Shown here piece after piece: positions 26,070 through 34,425 of a DNA stretch of 64,000 nucleotides; the stretch's first letter is position 1, and the number at the start of each line of letters is the position of its first letter. The DNA is from CAVSRC01 sp963830205. GTDB taxonomy: Bacteria > Pseudomonadota > Alphaproteobacteria > Rhizobiales > Kaistiaceae. The position numbers and the translations under genes are program-made. The DNA lies in contig CAWHLP010000039.1 of the NCBI GenBank assembly GCA_963830205.1, positions 47,227 through 111,226 on the forward strand, given 5' to 3'. Below the pieces are notes generated by a model. It made no database searches. It was not told the DNA's origin and saw nothing but the letters and a program-made list of their open reading frames with translations.

Positions 26070-26861
26070 CTAGTAGTCTTGGCCGTAGGCGTTGAAGTCG
26101 AAATACTTGTCGTTGATCTTCTTGTAGGTGCCGTTGGCGAGGATGTCCTTGATGCCCTTGTTGAGCAGCGCGGTCAGGTCCTTGTCTTCCTTGCGCACGC
26201 CGAAGCCCTGGCCGAGGCCGTGGATCTCCGGGACGATCTTGACCGTTCCGACGAGCTCGCAGCAATCCTGCGCATCCTTGGAGGTCTTCAGCCAGTCGCT
26301 GAGCACGACGATGTCGTCGTTGACCGCATCGAGGCGGCCGTTGACCAGGTCGAGCTTGAACTGGTCGGCGCTCGGATAGAGCTTGATCTCGGACTTGGTG
26401 TAGGTCTGCTGGGCGTAGTTGGCGTGTGTGGTCGATGATTGTACGCCGATCGTCTTGCCGGCGAGGTCGTCCACGCCCACGCCCTTGATGCCGGCATCCT
26501 TGCGGGCGACGATGGCCGGCGGCGTGTTGTAGTACATGTCGCTGAAGTCGATCTGCTTCTGGCGTTCCGCTGTGATCGAGATCGAGGAATCGATCACGTC
26601 GAACTTGCCGGCGAGCAGCGCCGGGATGATGCCGTCGAAGTCTTGATTGACGTAGGTGCACTTGGCACCGATGTCCGCGCAGACGGCGTTGAGGATGTCG
26701 ATGTCGAAGCCGACGAAGGCGCCGCTTGCATCGACGGATTCGAAGGGCGGATAGGTTGCATCCGTCCCCACCCGGATTTCCTTCCAGTCCTTGGCCATGG
26801 CCAGGCTGGTTCCGGCGACCACGGCGGTGATCGCAAGCAATGCAGTGACAGTTCTAGGCAT
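26070..26861 (-). CDS. Periplasmic amino-acid-binding protein (Lys/Arg/Orn/His type)
   Basis: 263 residues. Sec signal peptide of about 23 residues ending TSLAMA. The mature part has the SBP family 3 hallmarks: RVGTDATYPPFESVDASG, GFDIDILNAVCADIGAKC, QDFDGIIPALLAGKFDVI and SITAERQKQIDFSDMYY. The PPFE, CxxxxxKC and TAER segments resemble ArgT/HisJ, so basic amino acids are the likely ligands. Same strand as and upstream of the two permeases. The region to the divergent mrp gene (222 bases) holds the promoters. Confidence 0.92.
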   Translation of the reverse strand: MPRTVTALLAITAVVAGTSLAMAKDWKEIRVGTDATYPPFESVDASGAFVGFDIDILNAVCADIGAKCTYVNQDFDGIIPALLAGKFDVIDSSISITAERQKQIDFSDMYYNTPPAIVARKDAGIKGVGVDDLAGKTIGVQSSTTHANYAQQTYTKSEIKLYPSADQFKLDLVNGRLDAVNDDIVVLSDWLKTSKDAQDCCELVGTVKIVPEIHGLGQGFGVRKEDKDLTALLNKGIKDILANGTYKKINDKYFDFNAYGQDY

Positions 26862-27083
26862 GACGGTTTCCTTTGCACTCCATTGAACCCGATCTCGGCC
26901 GGAACGGTCCCCCCGGACCGCGCCCCCCGAGAACTGTCATGACCATCTTTCCACCAAGCCTAGCTTTGTGGCAACCGGTCGGTTCGCTCTGCCCGGAATC
27001 GTGCAAGAAACCGGCCAAGTTGACCCGCCGGGCGATGCGGCTATGGTGCCGCCACGTTTCACCCTCTGAGCTTCCGAAACCCC

Positions 27084-28232
27084 ATGCCTGAAATCGACAA
27101 GCAAGCCGTCCTCGCCCGATTGGCGAGCATCCGTGGACCAGACGATGACCGCGACATTGTGCGCCGCGGCATGGTGTCCGACATCGTCATCGCCAATGGG
27201 CGGGTGATGTTCTCGATCAGCGTGCCGGCCGAGCGCGCTTCCGCCTACGAGCCCATGCGCCTGGCGGCGGAGACCGCGGTCAAGGCCCTTCCCGGCGTTG
27301 CCGGCGCCATGGTGGTGCTCACCGCCGAGCGCAAGGCCGGCGGCACTGCGCCGACCCGGCCCCCGACCCAGGGTTCCCGTGGCGCACCGCCGCCGCAGGC
27401 GCCCGGCCATCGCCCGGCCCAGCAGCAGGCCAAGATCGGCGTTCCCGGCGTCAAGGCGATCATCGCCGTGGCCAGCGGCAAGGGCGGGGTCGGCAAGTCC
27501 ACCTGCGCCGTCAACCTGGCGCTTGCCATGAAGGCCAACGGGCTCGACGTCGGCATCCTCGACGCCGACATCTATGGCCCCTCGCTGCCGCGCCTGATGC
27601 ACCTTTCCGGTCAGCCGGAAGTGATCGGCGGGCGCACGCTGAAGCCGATGGAGGCTTATGGCGTCAAGGCGATGTCGATGGGCTTCCTGGTCGAGGAAGA
27701 CACGCCGATGATCTGGCGCGGGCCGATGGTGGTCTCGGCCCTCCAGCAGATGTTGCGCGAGGTCGCCTGGGGCGATCTCGACGTGCTGGTGGTCGACATG
27801 CCGCCCGGCACCGGCGATGCCCAGCTCACCATGGCCCAGCAGGTTCCGCTGGCCGGCGCCGTCATCGTCTCGACGCCGCAGGACCTCGCCCTCATCGATG
27901 CGCGCAAGGGCCTCAACATGTTCCGCCGCGTCGATGTGCCGGTGCTCGGCATCATCGAGAACATGAGCTACTTCGTCGCTCCCGACACCGGCAAGCGCTA
28001 CGACATCTTCGGCCATGGCGGCGCCAGGGCGGAGGCTGAGCGCCTGTCGGCGCCGTTCCTCGGCGAAGTGCCGCTCGACATGGCGATCCGCGAGACCTCC
28101 GACGCCGGCACGCCCATCGTGGTCTCCGAGCCGAACGGGCCGCACGCCGCCGTCTTCCGCGACATCGCTGCCAAGGTGTGGGCCGGCGTCGCCGCGAGCC
28201 ACCGCCCGCCGCCGAAGATCGTCATGGAATAA
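27084..28232 (+). CDS. mrp: Mrp/ApbC-family iron-sulfur cluster carrier ATPase
   Basis: 382 residues. N-terminal MIP18-like domain (about 5-85), a Pro/Gln-rich linker, then a P-loop ATPase with deviant Walker A ASGKGGVGKST, IYGPSLPRLM, and DMPPGTGDAQLTM. It carries Fe-S clusters to target proteins. The usual C-terminal CxxC is replaced by NMSYFVAPDTG, as is common in alphaproteobacterial Mrp. The last ten codons (RPPPKIVME and stop) are repeated 1,100 bp downstream, beyond a Fic toxin cassette, which suggests that the gene end is an insertion point. Confidence 0.93.
   Translation: MPEIDKQAVLARLASIRGPDDDRDIVRRGMVSDIVIANGRVMFSISVPAERASAYEPMRLAAETAVKALPGVAGAMVVLTAERKAGGTAPTRPPTQGSRGAPPPQAPGHRPAQQQAKIGVPGVKAIIAVASGKGGVGKSTCAVNLALAMKANGLDVGILDADIYGPSLPRLMHLSGQPEVIGGRTLKPMEAYGVKAMSMGFLVEEDTPMIWRGPMVVSALQQMLREVAWGDLDVLVVDMPPGTGDAQLTMAQQVPLAGAVIVSTPQDLALIDARKGLNMFRRVDVPVLGIIENMSYFVAPDTGKRYDIFGHGGARAEAERLSAPFLGEVPLDMAIRETSDAGTPIVVSEPNGPHAAVFRDIAAKVWAGVAASHRPPPKIVME
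28201..28231 (+). repeat. Left 31-bp direct repeat (end of mrp)
   Basis: Matches 29301-29331 at 30 of 31 positions; the only difference is C against G in the codon before ATGGAATA. It covers the last codons of mrp. The preceding six bases do not match those before the second copy, so the repeat edge is sharp on this side. Confidence 0.85.
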
Positions 28233-28299
28233 CACTTGAACTGATCTGACCCCGTGGCAGGCTTGCGCTACCTCGGGTGACACGGGAAGGCGATCGAAG

Positions 28300-28659
28300 A
28301 TGCCTCGAAAAGACACCGGAAGAAATGAGTTGCACGTGGTTCCGACATCTGACGGCTGGGCAGTCAAGAAGTCCGGCTCCAATCGCGCGACGAAGGTCTT
28401 TCGGACGCAGGCCGAGGCGACGAGAGCTGCGAGTGATCAGCTTCGAACCAAGGGTGGCGAACTGAGGGTCCAGGGTAGAGACGGCCGTTGGCGCGCCAGC
28501 TACACGGTTGGCTCCGAAGCGATCCGGAAATTTAACGCGATCGAGGGGGTCCAGCTTTCGCGTGACGTACAGGGGGCATTTCGGGAATTCGATCGTAAGG
28601 GGTTGTCGGCCGAAGAAAGACGCATCGCGCTAGAGGAAAGATTCGCAAGAAAGGGCTGA
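28300..28659 (+). CDS. DUF2188 protein with VbhA-like C-terminal helix, probable Fic antitoxin
   Basis: 119 residues. Residues 10-65 match DUF2188 (ELHVVPTSDGWAVKKSGSNR, FRTQAEATRAA, GGELRVQGRDGRW). Residues 75-105 (FNAIEGVQLSRDVQGAFREF, then GLSAEER) resemble the helical antitoxin of VbhA type. There a Glu in an (S/T)xxxE(G/N) motif blocks the ATP site of Fic; here it would be Glu82 in FNAIEG, with Phe in place of Ser/Thr. The Fic gene follows at once in the same frame. Antitoxin function is inference. Base composition is lower in G+C than the neighbours. Confidence 0.72.
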   Translation: MPRKDTGRNELHVVPTSDGWAVKKSGSNRATKVFRTQAEATRAASDQLRTKGGELRVQGRDGRWRASYTVGSEAIRKFNAIEGVQLSRDVQGAFREFDRKGLSAEERRIALEERFARKG

Positions 28660-28677
28660 GCCATTTTCTACGACGCA

Positions 28678-29238
28678 GTGCCCGATCCCTATTCGTATGC
28701 AGGCACTGATGTGCTCAAGAACCGGCTGGGCATTCGAAACGCGGCGATACTTGAGGAATTCGAAGTTGCCAGCGTGTCGCAGCGCGCTGCTGAGCCGCTG
28801 CCAAATGGACACCTCGGCACGAATCACTACCGTGCGGTCCATCGTCACTTGTTTGGCGATGTCTATCGATGGGCGGGGCGCTATCGGACCGTGCGCATTG
28901 CCAAGGATGGGAGTGTCTTCTGCTATCCTGAGAACATCACTCGTGAGATGGATCGGCTATTTCTGTGGCTAAAAGCCAACTCATTCCTGAGAGAGCTACC
29001 CGGGAATGCGTTTGCGACGAAAGCCGCTAGCTTCTTGGCAACACTGAACGCCATCCACCCGTTCCGTGAGGGAAATGGGAGAGCGCAGATGGTATTCTTG
29101 TCCATGCTGGCTTCGCGTGCCGGGCATCCGTTCTCCATCATGAGGCTCCACGAGCCATCGTTCTTGAGAGCAATGGTTCAGGGCTTTGCCGGGAACGAAA
29201 GGCCTCTGGCGAGGCAGTTACGTGGGCTGTTTGAGTGA
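28678..29238 (+). CDS. Fic-domain toxin (probable AMP transferase)
   Basis: 186 residues from GTG. Fic enzymes transfer AMP from ATP to target proteins. Seen: VLKNRLGIRNAAILEEFE, NHYRAVHRHLFGDVYRWAG, and the active-site loop HPFREGNGRAQM with the catalytic His (residue 127). The canonical motif ends in Arg (HPFx2GNGRx2R); here that place is Met. An alternative start is ATT at 28663, which would add IFYDA and restore a YDAVPDPY beginning; AAGGG lies eight bases before it, while the GTG has no such site. The stop of the DUF2188 gene is four bases before the ATT. Confidence 0.85.
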   Translation: MPDPYSYAGTDVLKNRLGIRNAAILEEFEVASVSQRAAEPLPNGHLGTNHYRAVHRHLFGDVYRWAGRYRTVRIAKDGSVFCYPENITREMDRLFLWLKANSFLRELPGNAFATKAASFLATLNAIHPFREGNGRAQMVFLSMLASRAGHPFSIMRLHEPSFLRAMVQGFAGNERPLARQLRGLFE

Positions 29239-29300
29239 ACGGAACGGTGGCCGGAACGTGATCGGCCGATGGAGTTCCTGCAAGCTGGGCATTTCTTCGA

Positions 29301-29331
29301 ACCGCCCGCCGCCGAAGATCGTGATGGAATA
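29301..29331 (+). repeat. Right 31-bp direct repeat (displaced mrp end)
   Basis: Near-identical copy of 28201-28231. In the frame of mrp it still reads NRPPPKIVME and stop (TAG). A strong hairpin follows. The reading frame upstream of it has no relation to Mrp, so only the end of the gene is duplicated. Confidence 0.85.
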
Positions 29332-29338
29332 GGCAGTG

Positions 29339-29364
29339 TTGCCGGCGCGCAACCGCGCCGGCAA
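29339..29364 (+). terminator. Strong hairpin after the displaced mrp end
   Basis: Perfect 11-bp stem TTGCCGGCGCG / CGCGCCGGCAA with a CAAC loop. No T-run follows, so it may work with Rho or as an mRNA stabiliser. It sits 7 bases after the TAG of the right repeat, where the original terminator of mrp would be. Confidence 0.5.
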
Positions 29365-29535
29365 ATCGCCATTGCCGGCCGGGCGCGCGATTGCGGCGCC
29401 TGAGGCCGTGGAGCATTGTCCCGCCTCTTGCCAGAGGTGCTGCGATGAGTGGAACCACGCTACCCTAGCGCTACGCGCGCCGCTGACCGGCCACCGCCGG
29501 TCGTTCCCTCGTCTTGCATTTCCCTCGGTATTCCC

Positions 29536-30732
29536 ATGGCCTATCTGCGCAATGACGCGATCAATCGCGTCAATCTCCATACGGGCATCCAGGCGCTCGC
29601 CAATGGTGCCGGTGGCATCTTTTTCCTCGTCTTCCTGCTGCGCGCCGGCATTTCCGTGCCGCTGGTGCTGGTGGCGATGGCCGCTGTCGTAGCCGGACGT
29701 TTCCTGCTGCGCCCGGCGATCCTGCCGCTCGCCAAGCGCGTCGGCATCAAGCCGCTTCTGATCGCCGGCGGGCTCGTGCTTGCGGTGCAATATCCGATCC
29801 TGGCGATGGTCGATGGCATCGGCCCGATGCTGCTCGTGCTCGTCGTCGTGGTGGCGGTGGGCGACGTCCTCTACTGGCCGAGCTACCACGCCTATTTTGC
29901 CGCGCTGGGCGACGCCGAGCAGCGCGGTCAGCAGGTCGGCGCGCGCGAGGCGCTGGCCGCCGTCGTCGGCATCCTGGCGCCGCTGGTCGGTGCCTGGGCC
30001 TTCGTCACTGTCGGCTCGGGCCTCACCTTTGCCGCCGCCGGGCTGGTGCAGGCCGCTGCCATGCTCCCCCTGATCGGCGTTCCCAATGTTGCGGTGAAGC
30101 AGGCGGCGCCGGGTACCCTCAAGGCTGCGCGTCTGACGGTGATACTGCTGACCATCGACGGCTGGTACGCTGCCAGCTGGTATTTCGTCTGGCAGATCGC
30201 GCTCTTCGTTTCGCTCGGCGGCGACATCCCCGCCTATGGCGGCGCCATGGCGCTGGCCGGCGTGTTCGGTGCCGCCGGCAGCCTGCTCGTCGGCCGCACG
30301 ATCGACCATGGCCACGGGCGCCGGGCGGTGACCATCGGCTACGGCATCGCCGCCGCCATCGTCGTGCTGCGCGCCGCAAGCCTCGGCTCGCCCTGGCTGG
30401 CCGTCGCCGCCAATGCGCTCGGTTCGCTGGCCATGCCGCTCTACATCCCGAGCATCGGCACCGCCATGTACAACATGGCCAAGGCCTCGCCCTGCGCGCT
30501 GCGCTTCAACATGGCCAGCGAAGGCGGCTGGGACATCGGCTGCTTCTTCGGCTGCCTCGCCGCGGCGGCGCTCTACCAAGGTGGCCTGTCGCTCTCGGTC
30601 GGCATCCTCCAGGGCGCGCCGGCCGCTGTCGCCATCATCCTGCTGCTCAGGCGCTACTACGGAAGGGGAGGGCGGCTGCCCCCGGCGGCACCGGTCGACG
30701 CCCTGGGCGCCGCCAGCGTCGCGGGGCAGTGA
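29536..30732 (+). CDS. MFS transporter
   Basis: 398 residues with about eleven to twelve membrane helices. The start MAYLRNDAINRVNLHTGIQA is preferred over an upstream in-frame ATG that lies in low-complexity DNA. Helical segments include GPMLLVLVVVVAVGDVLYWP and YGGAMALAGVFGAAGSLLVG. The cytoplasmic motif GRTIDHGHGRRAV fits an MFS inter-domain loop. Substrate unknown. Its stop overlaps the start of the phosphotransferase gene, so they form an operon, perhaps for uptake or export of a compound that the kinase modifies. Confidence 0.85.
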   Translation: MAYLRNDAINRVNLHTGIQALANGAGGIFFLVFLLRAGISVPLVLVAMAAVVAGRFLLRPAILPLAKRVGIKPLLIAGGLVLAVQYPILAMVDGIGPMLLVLVVVVAVGDVLYWPSYHAYFAALGDAEQRGQQVGAREALAAVVGILAPLVGAWAFVTVGSGLTFAAAGLVQAAAMLPLIGVPNVAVKQAAPGTLKAARLTVILLTIDGWYAASWYFVWQIALFVSLGGDIPAYGGAMALAGVFGAAGSLLVGRTIDHGHGRRAVTIGYGIAAAIVVLRAASLGSPWLAVAANALGSLAMPLYIPSIGTAMYNMAKASPCALRFNMASEGGWDIGCFFGCLAAAALYQGGLSLSVGILQGAPAAVAIILLLRRYYGRGGRLPPAAPVDALGAASVAGQ

Positions 30733-31646
30733 CGATGGCCGCCGCGAAGATGCACGCCGAGGAGGTGCCGACCGACGCGGCCCTGGTGCGGCGGCTGATT
30801 GCCGGCCAGTTTCCGCAATGGGCAGGACTGCCGATCGCGCCGGTGCCCTCTGCCGGCACCGACAATGCGCTCTACCGGCTCGGTGACGCGCTGGTGGTGC
30901 GCATGCCGCGCATTCCCTGGGCAACGGGCAACATCGACAAGGAGCAGCGCTGGCTGCCTTTTCTTGCCCCGCACCTGCCGCTGGCGATCCCGGCGCCGCT
31001 GGCGGTCGGAGCGCCGGGAGAAGGATTCCCGTGGCGCTGGTCGGTCTATGGCTGGCTCGACGGCGAAAACGCGACGCTCGACCGGCTTGCCAATCCTGCC
31101 CAGGCAGCGCGCGATCTCGCGCGCTTCATCGGTGCGCTACAGGCCATCGACCCGACCGGTGGCCCCGCGCCCGCGCCGGGGACCTTCGGACGCGGCATCC
31201 CGCTTGCCGAGCGCGACGCGGGAACCCGTGAGGCGATCGCGGCCTGCCGGGGGATGATCGACACAGGCGCTGCGACGGCCGCGTGGGAGGCGGCGCTCGC
31301 GGCGCCGCCGTGGCAGGGGCCGCCGGTCTGGCTGCATGGCGATTTGCAGTCCGGCAACCTGCTCGCCCGGCATGGGCGGCTCACCGCCGTGATCGACTTC
31401 GGCGCGCTTGTCGTCGGCGATCCGGCCTGCGACCTGATGGTGGCGTGGAACCTCTTCACCGCCGGGCCACGTGCGGCCTTCCGCGAAGCGCTCGCGGTCG
31501 ATGATGCGACATGGGCGCGCGGCCGCGGCTGGGCCTTGTCGCCAGCGGTGGTGGCGCTGCCCTACTACCGGGAGACCAATCCGGGGCTGGCGGCCATCGC
31601 CCGCCATGCCATCGCCGAGGCGCTGGCCGACGGGGAAGCGGGGTAG
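30729..31646 (+). CDS. Aminoglycoside phosphotransferase-family kinase
   Basis: 305 residues from GTG (ATG at 30735 is the alternative). APH/choline-kinase fold: nucleotide lobe with VPSAGTDNALYRLGDALVVR, catalytic loop VWLHGDLQSGNLLARHG (HxDxxxxN), and the metal motif AVIDFGALVVGDPACDLM. The family phosphorylates small molecules; most environmental members are not resistance genes and the substrate here is unknown. It overlaps the MFS gene by 4 bases, which supports a shared role. Confidence 0.9.
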   Translation: MTMAAAKMHAEEVPTDAALVRRLIAGQFPQWAGLPIAPVPSAGTDNALYRLGDALVVRMPRIPWATGNIDKEQRWLPFLAPHLPLAIPAPLAVGAPGEGFPWRWSVYGWLDGENATLDRLANPAQAARDLARFIGALQAIDPTGGPAPAPGTFGRGIPLAERDAGTREAIAACRGMIDTGAATAAWEAALAAPPWQGPPVWLHGDLQSGNLLARHGRLTAVIDFGALVVGDPACDLMVAWNLFTAGPRAAFREALAVDDATWARGRGWALSPAVVALPYYRETNPGLAAIARHAIAEALADGEAG

Positions 31647-31652
31647 CGCCGT

Positions 31653-32585
31653 TCACGCCAGCGGCCGCGACGGCTCCTCTTCACGGATCGGCGTTGCCGT
31701 GCGCAGCGCGATCAGGCGCTCGCGACGGAAGGTGTAGACGCCGGTCGCGATGATCACCAGCGTGCCGATCACCATCGGCAGGTCCGGCACCTCGCGCCAC
31801 ACCAGGAAGCCGGCGATCACCGCCCAGATGATCACCGTGTAGCGGAACGGCGCCACCACGGCGATGTCGCCATGGCGCATGAAGTCGATCGCCGTCAGGT
31901 AGCCGCCGATGAGGAAGAGGCTGGCGCCGGCGATCAGGGCCGCGGCGCGTCCCGACGGCATGATCCACTGCTCGCCGACGATGACGCCGTAGATCGGGCC
32001 GCTGAGGCCGACCACGATGGCGGTGATCAGCGCGATCATCAGCGTCGGCACGCCGGCCGGCATGATCCGCGTGGTCATGTCGCGCAGCGCGATGAACGCC
32101 GCCGCGGCCAGCGCCAGCAGGCTGAACTCGTTGAAGCCGGAGAGACCCGGTCGGATGACGATGAGCACGCCGGCAAAGCCCACCGCGATCGCCGTCCACC
32201 GGCGCCAGCCGACCTCGTCGCGCAGGAAGATGGCGGCGCCGGCGGTGACCATCAGCGGCACCACCTGGAGGATCGTGTTGGAATTGGCGATCGGGATGTG
32301 GAACAGCGCCACCAGATAGAGATAGGCGGAGGCGACCTCGGCGAACGTGCGCCAGAACACCGCCCGGTTGACGAGGACACGCAAGTCGACGACGGAGCCG
32401 GTGAAGGCGAGGATCAATGCGATCCAGAGGGTTGCCAGGCAGCCGCGCAGGAGCAGCATTTCGCCGAGCGGCAGCTCTGTGCTGACCAGCTTCATCGTCG
32501 CGTCGTTGACCAGGAACAGCAGATTGCACGCCGAGATCGCCGCGATGGCGCGCAGGTTCTCTCGGAATGGAGTCGGGCTGGGCAT
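31653..32585 (-). CDS. DMT-superfamily (EamA) transporter
   Basis: 310 residues, ten membrane helices in two EamA repeats (about 10-140 and 150-290). The first repeat contains LLLRGCLATLWIALILAF and ends with the conserved FLRDEVGWRRWTAIAVGFAG block. The second ends FLVWREVPDLPMVIGTLVII. These proteins usually export amino acids or other small metabolites. Convergent with the phosphotransferase gene with a 6-base gap. Confidence 0.9.
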   Translation of the reverse strand: MPSPTPFRENLRAIAAISACNLLFLVNDATMKLVSTELPLGEMLLLRGCLATLWIALILAFTGSVVDLRVLVNRAVFWRTFAEVASAYLYLVALFHIPIANSNTILQVVPLMVTAGAAIFLRDEVGWRRWTAIAVGFAGVLIVIRPGLSGFNEFSLLALAAAAFIALRDMTTRIMPAGVPTLMIALITAIVVGLSGPIYGVIVGEQWIMPSGRAAALIAGASLFLIGGYLTAIDFMRHGDIAVVAPFRYTVIIWAVIAGFLVWREVPDLPMVIGTLVIIATGVYTFRRERLIALRTATPIREEEPSRPLA

Positions 32586-32706
32586 GGCGTTTGACCGGGT
32601 GGGCGCACACTGGCGCCCGGCGCGGCCGGCTTCCGGTGGCGTGGACTCTATCGTCGCGCGGCGATCAATACAGGAATGCCGCGGCCGGCGGGAGGGGCTT
32701 TCCGCC

Positions 32707-33850
32707 TCAGATGCCGAAACGGGCGAGGCTGAACATGGAGAGGTCGAAGCGGCTGGTGCCGGTCACCGCGAGGTCGGCGGCGATCTCGCCGACGACGCTG
32801 GCGAACTTGTAGCCGTGGCCGGAGCAGGGCGAAACGACCACCACCTCCGGCTGCCCGCTCGAGCGTGTCGATGATGAAGTGCTCGTCTGGCGTGTTGGTG
32901 AACATGCACGAATGCAGCGACATCACCGGCCCGTCGGCATCGGGGAAGTAGCGCGTCAGACAGCGGCGCAGCACCGCCTCGTCCGCTTGCGTGACCGCGC
33001 GCGACAGCGTGTCCGGGTGGCCGCGCTCCTCCAGGTGGTGATAGAGGCCGATCTTGAGCCCGGGGATGCCGTGGGTGGGCAGCAGGTAGTAGCGGCCTTC
33101 CTCGACCTTGAGGTTGAGCACCGGAAAGGCCGCCGGCATGAAGCGCTCGGGATGGGCCGGCTGGAACCAGCCGAGCACCTGCCGCTCGGGCACCGCGATC
33201 GGCTTCAGCGCCGGCACCAGGTCGCTGATCCAGGCGCCCGGCGACAGCACCAGCCGGCCGGCTTCGTAGGTGCCGCGCGTGGTCGTGACGCGGACGCCGC
33301 CGCCGGCGATCGGCGACCACTCCAGCACCTGTTCGCGGGCGCGGATCTCGGCACCGGCGGCCATCGCCAGGGTGACATGGGCGACGATCGCCCGTTCCGA
33401 CAGGACGCAGCCGCCGTCCGGCTGGAAGAGCGCGGCGAAATCGTCGGGCAGGCGATAGCCGGGGTGGCGGGCGTTCACCTCGGCGCCGGTCAGCAGTTCG
33501 TGGGTCAGGCCGTGCTCGTGGCACGATGCCAGCGAGCCGAGGACGACGTCGCTGTCCGCCGGTCCGGCATCGAGCGAGCCGGTGGTGATGAGGAGCGGCT
33601 CGCCGGCCGCCTGCGACGCCTCCCGCCACAAGGCGAAAGCGCGCTTGAGCAGCGGCACATAGGCGGGATCCTCGTAATAGGCCAGGCGGATGATGCGCGT
33701 CACCCCGTGCGAGGAGCCCTGCGTGTGCGGGATGTCGAAGCGCTCGAGCCCGAGCACGCGCTGGCCCCGGCGGGCAAGCTGCCAGCAGGCGGCGGCGCCC
33801 ATGCCGCCCACCCCGACCACGATCACGTCATATGTGCTGCTGCCTGCCAT
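32707..33850 (-). CDS. Monomeric sarcosine oxidase / N-methyltryptophan oxidase-like (one frameshift)
   Basis: About 380 residues after repair. FAD-dependent amine oxidase of the MSOX/SolA group, which demethylates N-methyl amino acids with release of formaldehyde and hydrogen peroxide. Seen: Rossmann VIVVGVGGMGAAACWQLARR, SSHGVTRIIRLAYYED, and the covalent-flavin Cys in LHSCMFTNTPDEHFIID. The frame breaks in a GGG run (plus-strand CCC at 32854-32856, one base too many). Beyond it the correct frame reads QPEVVVVSPCSGHGYKFASV, the expected C-terminus, and ends at 32707. The product substrate is not certain. Confidence 0.87.
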
Positions 33851-33966
33851 CTGCCGTCTTCCCCAAGCCCCGCGGCCGCTATAGGAACGGTACCCTAGGG
33901 CAGGGCGGCAGGCGAAGCACCTGATCGCGCCGCTCGCCGCGGCTGGACAGCTTGCAAAGGCAGGAC

Positions 33967-34333
33967 ATGACGGAAAAGACTCCCTGGCCGACGGAAATCC
34001 GGCTCAACAAGGATCGCCGCACGCTGACCGTGCGCTTCGATGACGGCGCCGGATTACGACCTGCCGGCCGAGATGCTGCGTGTGCTCAGCCCCTCCGCCG
34101 AGGTCCAGGGCCACACCCCCGACCAGCGCGTCACGATCGGCGGCAAGCGCGATGTCACCATCACCACCCTCGAACCGATCGGCAACTACGCGGTCAAGAT
34201 CGTCTTTGACGACGGCCACGACACCGGGCTGTTTTCGTGGACCTATCTGCGCCAGCTGGGCGACGAGCACGAGGCGCGCTGGACCGAATACCTCAACGAA
34301 CTCGCGGCCAAGGGGATGAGCCGCGACCGCTGA
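33967..34333 (+). CDS. DUF971 (gamma-butyrobetaine hydroxylase-like N-terminal) protein, one frameshift
   Basis: About 121 residues after repair. N-terminal part WPTEIRLNKDRRTLTVRFDD and, in the next frame, DYDLPAEMLRVLSPSAEVQG with HDTGLFSWTYLRQLG are contiguous in known DUF971 proteins. One extra G at 34051-34052 separates them. The domain is zinc- or iron-binding in some proteins and often occurs near Fe-S assembly genes; its role is not established. The ATG used follows AGGAC. A strong terminator lies after the gene. Confidence 0.88.
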
Positions 34334-34376
34334 ATCAGAATCGCAGAGGTTGGGCGTAAGCCCTTGCCGCCAAACA

Positions 34377-34403
34377 AAAGGCCGGCGAAAACCGCCGGCC
34401 TTT
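34377..34403. terminator. Bidirectional terminator
   Basis: Perfect 10-bp stem AAAGGCCGGC/GCCGGCCTTT with a 7-base loop, flanked by A-rich and T-containing sides. It sits between the convergent DUF971 and L,D-transpeptidase genes and can serve both. Confidence 0.8.
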
Positions 34404-34425
34404 CGTCCCATGCCCCGCTAACGGG

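Larger units (their letters stand above)
28201..29331 (+). mobile_element. Small toxin-antitoxin cassette bounded by direct repeats at the 3' end of mrp
   Basis: The 31-bp repeats enclose about 1.07 kb carrying only the DUF2188 protein gene and the Fic gene. Composition differs from the surroundings: hand counts of 60-base blocks give 47% and 55% G+C inside (28921-, 28681-) against 72% inside mrp (27781-). A perfect 11-bp hairpin starts 7 bases after the right-hand copy of the mrp stop, as expected if that copy is the displaced original end. There is no integrase gene, so mobility would depend on an outside enzyme, or this is a remnant. Confidence 0.65.
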
